Shown one piece after another: positions 57,968 to 64,000 of a stretch of DNA of 64,000 nucleotides. The position numbers and the translations under genes were made by a program. The DNA is from Nocardioides sp. (GTDB taxonomy: Bacteria; Actinomycetota; Actinomycetes; Propionibacteriales; Nocardioidaceae). The notes below the pieces were generated by a model that saw only the letters and a list, made by a program, of their open reading frames with translations, did no database searches and was not told the DNA's origin. Positions within the stretch are counted from its first letter, which is position 1, and each line of letters starts with the position of its first letter. The stretch is from positions 106,484-170,483 of the forward strand of contig NZ_JAPYPS010000001.1 in assembly GCF_029937575.1 (NCBI RefSeq), given 5' to 3'.

Positions 57968-57976
57968 CGTTCGCCG

Positions 57977-58393
57977 TCAGCCCACCAGGTGGAGCCCGGC
58001 GCTGAGGATCGGGTTCAGTCCGTTGAAGAGCTCGAAGCGGTAGTACCCGCCCCCGCCGCGCAGGGAGCCCGACATCTTGAAGCGACGCCGTCGCGTCCGG
58101 CGGCCGAGGACGTCGACGGCCACGGTCGCGTCGGCGACGAACCAGATGCTCCCCTCCTGGAGCCGCACGTAGCTGTCGTCCAGGTCCCACTGGGGGCTCA
58201 GCCCACGGTCGACGACCAGGGCGAAGGCGCGGACCAGCTCGGCCCGCCCGTGCGCGTCCTCGCCCACACCGGAGCCGAAGAGGGCCCCGTCGGGCACGAA
58301 GCACTCGACGGCGGCGTCGACGTCCTTGCCGACGAGCGCTCGCTGCAGTCGGCCCAGGGTGTCGACCACGATGGAGTGCGGGTCGGTGAGCAC
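57977..58393 (-). CDS. SnoaL-like / NTF2-fold protein
   Basis: 138 residues. Cone-shaped NTF2 fold: LGRLQRALVGKDVDAAVECFVPDGALFG, VDRGLSPQWDLDDSYVRLQEGSIWFVADATVAVDV, ending RFELFNGLNPILSAGL. These proteins act as isomerases, cyclases or ligand sensors, so no function is assigned. Confidence 0.7.
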   Translation of the reverse strand: MLTDPHSIVVDTLGRLQRALVGKDVDAAVECFVPDGALFGSGVGEDAHGRAELVRAFALVVDRGLSPQWDLDDSYVRLQEGSIWFVADATVAVDVLGRRTRRRRFKMSGSLRGGGGYYRFELFNGLNPILSAGLHLVG

Positions 58394-58410
58394 CGACCCA
58401 GCATGCCGCC

Positions 58411-59010
58411 TCAGTCGGCCTGCGGCGTCAGATCTCCGCTCTCGGCGTGTCCGGATCCCTCCGGGATCCCCTCCTCGGCCGGCTCAGTCCGCTCCCCGTC
58501 GATCCGACGGGCGAAGCACCGGCTCAGCGGCGAGTCGCGGTAGTGCCCGAAGCCTGGGACCCGGACGTAGCCCGAGGTCTCGTAGAGCGCGATGGCCTCG
58601 GGCTGGCGCAGCCCCGTCTCCAGGACGAGGGCCTCGTAGCCGGCGGCGGCGGCGCTGGTCTCCAGGTGCCGCAGCACCAGGCGTGCCACACCACGTCCGC
58701 GGGCGCTCGGGGCGACGTACATCCGCTTGATCTCGGCGGTCAGCACGCTCCCGAGAGCCGGTACGTCGCTGCGCCGCCACGCCCCGGTCGCCACCGGGAC
58801 GTCGTCGAGGTGACCGACGAAGAAGCTCCCGCTCGGGGGGTCGAACATCAACGGGTCGAGCGGCGAGTCGTCCGGCGAGCCGTAGCGCTCGACGTACTCG
58901 GCCTGGACGTCGGCGACCAGCCGCAGGGCGTCCGGGTCGCCGTACCCGACCCGGACGAAGCGCAGCCCGGCAGCGCCGGTCTGCAGGCGCGCGTCAGGGA
59001 GGAAGTCCAC
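58411..59010 (-). CDS. GNAT N-acetyltransferase
   Basis: 199 residues from GTG 59010 (longer start 59079 possible). GNAT motifs: VLTAEIKRMYVAPSARGRGVARLVLRHLETSAAAAGYEALVLETGLRQPEAIALYETSGYVRVPGFGHY. The acetyl-CoA loop is RGRGVA. Substrate not known. Confidence 0.85.
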   Translation of the reverse strand: MDFLPDARLQTGAAGLRFVRVGYGDPDALRLVADVQAEYVERYGSPDDSPLDPLMFDPPSGSFFVGHLDDVPVATGAWRRSDVPALGSVLTAEIKRMYVAPSARGRGVARLVLRHLETSAAAAGYEALVLETGLRQPEAIALYETSGYVRVPGFGHYRDSPLSRCFARRIDGERTEPAEEGIPEGSGHAESGDLTPQAD

Positions 59011-59139
59011 ACCGGCAAGCGTCGCAGAACCGGAGTCGTCTGGACTCCTCGGGTCGGTCGGTGACGGGCGCTGACACAATGGGCCCGAGGGGTCCAGGAT
59101 CGTGCAAGCCGGCCCGTCCCCATGCGGACCACGTCATGA

Positions 59140-60303
<1,164 letters not shown>

Positions 60304-60394
60304 GCCAGACGATGTTGACTCTTGTCCCACCGGATTTCGTCTCGCCCATCGCGACCTCCTCCGTCGGTCGCGAGGCTCGCTCAATCTGCGCGAC

Positions 60395-61429
60395 TCACGA
60401 CGCCGCGCTCGTCCCTCGCGCGCCGTCTACTCGCTTGATCAGCCGCAGCGTCGCCCGCTCCAGCGCCGCCTGCCGCTCGTCGGGCGTCTCGTGGGTGCGC
60501 CGAGTCGTGCCGCGGATCGTCAGCCCCCGCTCATAGGCCTCGACCACCCGCGGGTCGACGTACGACGAGCGCGCCAGCGCCGGGGTGTTGCCGAGGAACT
60601 CCGAGACCTCGCGCATCGCGGCCGCGACCGCACGCTTGCGTGACGCCTTCGAGGCTCCCGGCTCGTCGCTCTGCGCAAGTGCGGCCGCGGCGAGGACCGT
60701 CGCGTGCCAGGTGCGGAAGTCCTTGGCCGTCGCCTCCAGCCCGGTCGTGCTGCGGACGTAGTCGTTGACCAGGTCGGGGATGATGGAGCGCCACGACCGG
60801 CCGTCCTGGTAGGCCAGCAGGCCGGGATCCTCCTTCGACCGGCGCCGCCGCATGATCTCGACCGCCTCGATCACGGTGGCGTCGTCGATCTCCACGGTGT
60901 GCTCGACACCGGACTTGCCGACGAAGGCGAAGACCAGCTTGTCCTGGCGGCGGCGCACGTGCCGGCGCTCCAGCGTGGTGAGGCCGAACGAGCCGTGGGT
61001 GTCGGCGTAGATGTCGTTGCCGATCCGGAAGTACCCCAGGTCCAGCAGCCGTACGGCGGCCGCGCACGCCCGCTCCAGCGGCATCCCCTCGCGGGCCAGG
61101 TCGGTGAGCACCAGCTCGCGCGCCTTGACCAGCCCCTTTCCGAAGACGAGCATCCGATCGAACTTCTCCGCGTCGCGGCGCTCGCGCCAGGCCGGGTGGT
61201 AGAGGTACTGGCGACGCCCGGCGTCGTCGGTCCCGACGGCCTGCAGGTGCCCGTTGGGGTACGGCGTGATCCACACGTCCTGCCAGGCCGGCGGGATCAC
61301 CAGGTCCTTGACCCGTTGGACGTCCTCGGCCGGGAGCCGGGCGCCGGACCGGTCTCGGTAGGTGAAGCCGGCGCCGACACGGACGCGAGTCCAGCCGGGC
61401 TGGTCAGGGGAGGTCCTCCGCAGTCGCAC
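60395..61429 (-). CDS. DNA topoisomerase IB (poxvirus type)
   Basis: 344 residues, GTG start 61429. RDRSGARLPAEDVQRVKDLVIPPAWQDVWITPYPNGHLQAVGTDDAGRRQYLYHP is the N-terminal clamp; GYFRIGNDIYADTHGSFGLTTLERRHV is the catalytic core with Arg and Lys residues; KDFRTWHATVLAAAALA and the late SSYVDPRVVEAYERG supply the DNA-linking tyrosine. It relaxes supercoils through a 3'-phosphotyrosine intermediate. Confidence 0.92.
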   Translation of the reverse strand: MRLRRTSPDQPGWTRVRVGAGFTYRDRSGARLPAEDVQRVKDLVIPPAWQDVWITPYPNGHLQAVGTDDAGRRQYLYHPAWRERRDAEKFDRMLVFGKGLVKARELVLTDLAREGMPLERACAAAVRLLDLGYFRIGNDIYADTHGSFGLTTLERRHVRRRQDKLVFAFVGKSGVEHTVEIDDATVIEAVEIMRRRRSKEDPGLLAYQDGRSWRSIIPDLVNDYVRSTTGLEATAKDFRTWHATVLAAAALAQSDEPGASKASRKRAVAAAMREVSEFLGNTPALARSSYVDPRVVEAYERGLTIRGTTRRTHETPDERQAALERATLRLIKRVDGARGTSAAS

Positions 61430-61465
61430 GCGGGTCAGCGTAGGAGCCGCGTCGGGGGTTCGCCA

Positions 61466-62506
61466 TCACCCCGGCGGACGGAGCAGGCGACGCGACAGCC
61501 GAGCTGCGAGCACCACCGTCGCGACCCCCGCCACCATGAGGTACTGCCACCACGACAGGAGCGGGCCGTCGTCGTCCGCCGGCGGTGGAGCCGATGGTGA
61601 GGCCCCCAGCGGAGTCGACGGGGAGGCCGATGCGGCGGGCGGGTCGGGCGTGGCCGGGTCCGTGGGCCGCGGAGGCGCGAGCGCGCGCCGTACAGCCTTC
61701 GGCAGCGGGACGCTCAGGACCTCCGAGCCCGCGCCCTCGCTGCTGACGAAGACCGTGCCCGAGGCATCGACCGCGATGCCCTCACCCTGCTCCTGGTCCG
61801 GCAGCGAGAAGGAGCCCACCTCGTCCAGCGACGGGTAGGCGTAGACGACGGCGATGCCGTAGGAACGCACGATCAGGTGCCGACCGTCGGGGAAGAACGC
61901 ACCGTCGGTAGCGATCGGCACCGCCACCCCGATCCGGGTCATGGCGTTGGGACGATCCGCGTCCAGCGGCTGCTCGGTGCGCAGGACCTCTCCGCCCAGC
62001 AGTCCTTTGGTGACGATCACCAGTCGACCGTCCGGGTCGACCATCAGGGTCTCGGCGTCGCGGGCGCCGCCGGGATAGGTCAGGTCGTACGACGTCGCCG
62101 TGGACGCGTCGAGGTCGCCGGTCCCGACCGGCACCCGCCGCACGCTGACCAGGTCGCGCTCGGCGTCGTTGTCGCCGATGTCGGCCACCCAGACCTCGCC
62201 GGGGCCGGCGGGGGCCAGCGCCTCGACGTCGCGCGGCTGCTGGTCCCACCGCGTCACCCCCACCGTGCTCCCGGTCGCCGGGTCGACGGTGAAGACCCGA
62301 CCGCTGTCTCCGGAGTCGTTGACCGTCACGAACAGCCCGGAGCCGGCGTCGACCACCAGCCCGCTGGACTCCTCGATGGCCGGGTCGGCGAGAGTGAAGG
62401 CCACGGAAGGGTCCGGCGCGCCCGTCGCGTCCACCGCGACGAGACCGACGGCCCCCGGAGCCCCCACGATCCCGACGAGCCCGAGAAGCCCGAGAGGTCG
62501 CAGCAT
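61466..62506 (-). CDS. Secreted or membrane-anchored propeller-like protein
   Basis: 346 residues. Signal peptide LRPLGLLGLVGIVGAPGAVGL, a domain with repeated SGLVVDAGSGLFVTVNDSGDSGRVFTVDPATGSTVG blades, a proline-rich linker and a C-terminal transmembrane helix (LMVAGVATVVLAARLSRRLL). Such esterase-like/SMP-30-like propellers bind sugars or act as scaffolds; no catalytic motif is clear. Its start overlaps the methyltransferase stop by 1 bp. Confidence 0.6.
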   Translation of the reverse strand: MLRPLGLLGLVGIVGAPGAVGLVAVDATGAPDPSVAFTLADPAIEESSGLVVDAGSGLFVTVNDSGDSGRVFTVDPATGSTVGVTRWDQQPRDVEALAPAGPGEVWVADIGDNDAERDLVSVRRVPVGTGDLDASTATSYDLTYPGGARDAETLMVDPDGRLVIVTKGLLGGEVLRTEQPLDADRPNAMTRIGVAVPIATDGAFFPDGRHLIVRSYGIAVVYAYPSLDEVGSFSLPDQEQGEGIAVDASGTVFVSSEGAGSEVLSVPLPKAVRRALAPPRPTDPATPDPPAASASPSTPLGASPSAPPPADDDGPLLSWWQYLMVAGVATVVLAARLSRRLLRPPG

Positions 62507-63729
62507 CAGCGCCCCAGCAGCTCGCCGAGGCGCGGGCGCAGCCCCCAGGCGGCGACCAGCTCGTCGTACTCCTCACGCACGTCGGCGTTGCCGTCGCCGC
62601 GCCCCGAGCCACCGCTCCGGACAGCGCGCAGCAGAGTGTTGCGCGGGGTGTGCTGGCTCTCGACGAACTGCATCACGTCGACGCGGTACCCCTCGAGCCG
62701 CATCAGCGACGAGCGCAGACCGTCGGTGAGGGTGTCGGCGAAGCGCTCCCGGAGGATCCCGTGCCGCGTCAGCGAGGAGTACGGCGCGGGCGTCGGTGCC
62801 TTGCGCAGCTGGGCTGCCACGTCGTGGTGGCAGCAGGGCGCCGCGAGCACGAGAGAGGCCTCCCAGCCGACGGCTCGCGCCAGGGCCTCGTCGGTGGCGG
62901 TGTCGCAGGCGTGCAGGGCCAGCACCACTTCCGGCGCCGGGTCGAGGGCCACGGTGGCGATGTCTCCGGCGACGAACTCCATCGACCCTGCGGCGAGCCC
63001 GAGGCCGGCTGCCACCGCGCTGTTGTGGTCGCGCGACTGCTCGCGCACGTCGACCCCGGTCATCGCGACGGGCAGCCCACGCTCGGACGTCAGGTAGCGG
63101 TGCGCGGTGAAGGTCAGGTAGGCGTTGCCGCAGCCCAGGTCCACCACGCGCAGGGGCGCCTCGGCGGTCGGGCGACGCAACCGTCCGCTGCCCAGCGCCT
63201 CACTCACCGAGGAGTCGAGGATCTGCAGGAAGTCCTCCACCTGGCGGTACTTCGCCTGACGGCTCGGCTTCATCCTCCCCGAGCCGTCGGTGAGGCCCAG
63301 CGCCCGGAACACCGGGTCGTCCTCCGGGAGCAGCCGCTGCTTCTCACGGTCGTGCCCCCGCTCCACGCCGACCGGCTGCGCGCGGTCGCTGGTGCTCAGC
63401 ACCGCGTCGAGGCGCTTGGTCACCCGGACCTGGTGCGTCTGCGTGGTCGTCTCGACGTGCCAGTTGCCGAACGTCTCGGCCAGCAGCCCGTCGACCGCCT
63501 GCGCCGCGTCCGCGCCGACGGCATGGTTGGAGGTGTGCGCCTGCGTGGCGTCGTACGCCGTGACCTGCAGGTGGCGTCCGGCCTTGAGGTCGACGTAGCG
63601 CAGCTCCACCCGCCGCCACCGTGGCTGGGACGCCTTCTGGCGTCCCGACGCCACCGCCCGCACCAGGGACTCCTCGGCAACGAGGTGGCCGCGCACTTCG
63701 CCGAGGACCTCCGCCAGCGGGCGGGTCAC
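62506..63729 (-). CDS. Class I SAM-dependent methyltransferase
   Basis: 407 residues, GTG start 63729. N-terminal domain ~180 residues, then the Rossmann methyltransferase: RVVDLGCGNAYLTF, VDVREQSRDHNS, LALHACDTATDEALARAV, APCCHHDVAAQL. The last motif, with the CCHH segment, resembles the PF13679-type methyltransferases. Target unknown; a coupled small membrane ORF precedes it. Confidence 0.82.
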   Translation of the reverse strand: MTRPLAEVLGEVRGHLVAEESLVRAVASGRQKASQPRWRRVELRYVDLKAGRHLQVTAYDATQAHTSNHAVGADAAQAVDGLLAETFGNWHVETTTQTHQVRVTKRLDAVLSTSDRAQPVGVERGHDREKQRLLPEDDPVFRALGLTDGSGRMKPSRQAKYRQVEDFLQILDSSVSEALGSGRLRRPTAEAPLRVVDLGCGNAYLTFTAHRYLTSERGLPVAMTGVDVREQSRDHNSAVAAGLGLAAGSMEFVAGDIATVALDPAPEVVLALHACDTATDEALARAVGWEASLVLAAPCCHHDVAAQLRKAPTPAPYSSLTRHGILRERFADTLTDGLRSSLMRLEGYRVDVMQFVESQHTPRNTLLRAVRSGGSGRGDGNADVREEYDELVAAWGLRPRLGELLGR

Positions 63730-63812
63730 CGCGTCACCGCAGCGATCACCACGACCAGGAGCAGGGCCACCAGTGCCAGCGGGATGATCAGGCGACGGTG
63801 GCGGGGGTTCAC
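63726..63812 (-). CDS. 28-residue membrane micropeptide upstream of the methyltransferase
   Basis: GTG at 63812 encodes NPRHRRLIIPLALVALLLVVVIAAVTR after Met, a basic head and one transmembrane helix. Its stop overlaps the methyltransferase start (GTGA at 63729-63726), the same 4-bp coupling used by most genes in the window. No ribosome binding site is strong. Short length means chance cannot be excluded. Confidence 0.45.
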   Translation of the reverse strand: MNPRHRRLIIPLALVALLLVVVIAAVTR

Positions 63813-63837
63813 CCGGCGATCCTACGTTCCGCGGGGT

Positions 63838-63965
63838 CGACCCGTTCTACGGGATTGGTGGGGCTCCCGCGCCCCTCTTCTCGACCTGTTCTTCGGGGTT
63901 GGTGCGGCGCCGCGCTCCTCGTCTCGACCTGTTCTTCGGGTCGGTGTGGCGCCCGCGCGCGTAGT
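63838..63965. repeat. Three imperfect 41-44-bp tandem repeats
   Basis: Units start at 63838, 63882 and 63925 with CGACCYGTTCTWCGGG, followed by GGTNNGGC and a GC-rich end; a fourth begins at 63966. No gene is seen from 63813 to the right edge. Confidence 0.6.
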
Positions 63966-64000
63966 CGACCGGGTCTCGCCGTCAAGGATCGCCTGCGGCG

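Overview
The window is GC-rich, densely coded DNA with many GTG starts and long chains of genes whose stop and start codons overlap. Gene content and synteny point to an actinobacterium close to Nocardioides (Nocardioidaceae). Evidence includes an IdeR regulator with DtxR-like metal ligands, the Glp/GlpR division pair, an LCP ligase, and a conserved block mscL - CpaB-like - fmdB - 5-FCL - UDP-glucose pyrophosphorylase - glp - rimJ - glpR, which has the gene order of the Rv0985c-Rv0996 neighbourhood of mycobacteria. No prophage, insertion sequence or CRISPR array was seen.

Layout. 1-12.5 kb: the end of a STAS protein, tRNA-Ala, then the conserved glpR-to-mscL block with moaC and mog inserted and a penicillin-acylase family hydrolase. 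12.4-20.3 kb: an LCP ligase with a coupled 63-codon ORF, tRNA-Arg, an enoyl-reductase-like protein, an ECF sigma factor coupled to a membrane beta-propeller protein, DUF2277-sirtuin, and IdeR. 20.3-31.9 kb: photolyase, a hotdog protein coupled to a GH13 glucosidase, a drug MFS exporter with a MarR regulator and two operators, an enoyl-CoA hydratase, and a heterodimeric ABC exporter with a TetR regulator and a 20-bp operator. 31.9-36.5 kb: ethanolamine ammonia-lyase (eutBC), thioesterase, peptidase E, and a MraY-like transferase. 37.5-51.7 kb: a methylated-amine gene cluster. 51.8-64 kb: lipoprotein, a two-gene type VII secretion-like pair, SDR / 2OG-oxygenase / pdxH operon, citrate synthase, serC, topoisomerase IB, a secreted propeller protein, and a methyltransferase preceded by a 28-codon membrane ORF.

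The centre of interest is the co-directional cluster at 37.5-51.7 kb. Two complete sets of heme-dependent oxidative N-demethylase (dimethylamine monooxygenase) genes lie back to back: a DUF3445 catalytic subunit, a ferredoxin-type reductase and a DmmA-like zinc-ribbon protein in each, headed by an EutQ-like cupin. Next come an Amt-type transporter overlapping a 72-residue membrane protein, a type III glutamine synthetase-like gamma-glutamylmethylamide synthetase, three N-methylglutamate synthase subunits, a single-subunit FAD amine oxidase and an XRE-cupin regulator. The proposed flow is dimethylamine to methylamine (plus formaldehyde), to gamma-glutamylmethylamide, to N-methylglutamate, to glutamate, which would release nitrogen from methylated amines. 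The pathway is inferred from families; substrates are not proven by sequence.

Two dispersed palindromic repeat families were also found: a 50-bp hairpin with four copies and a 66-bp element with two copies.
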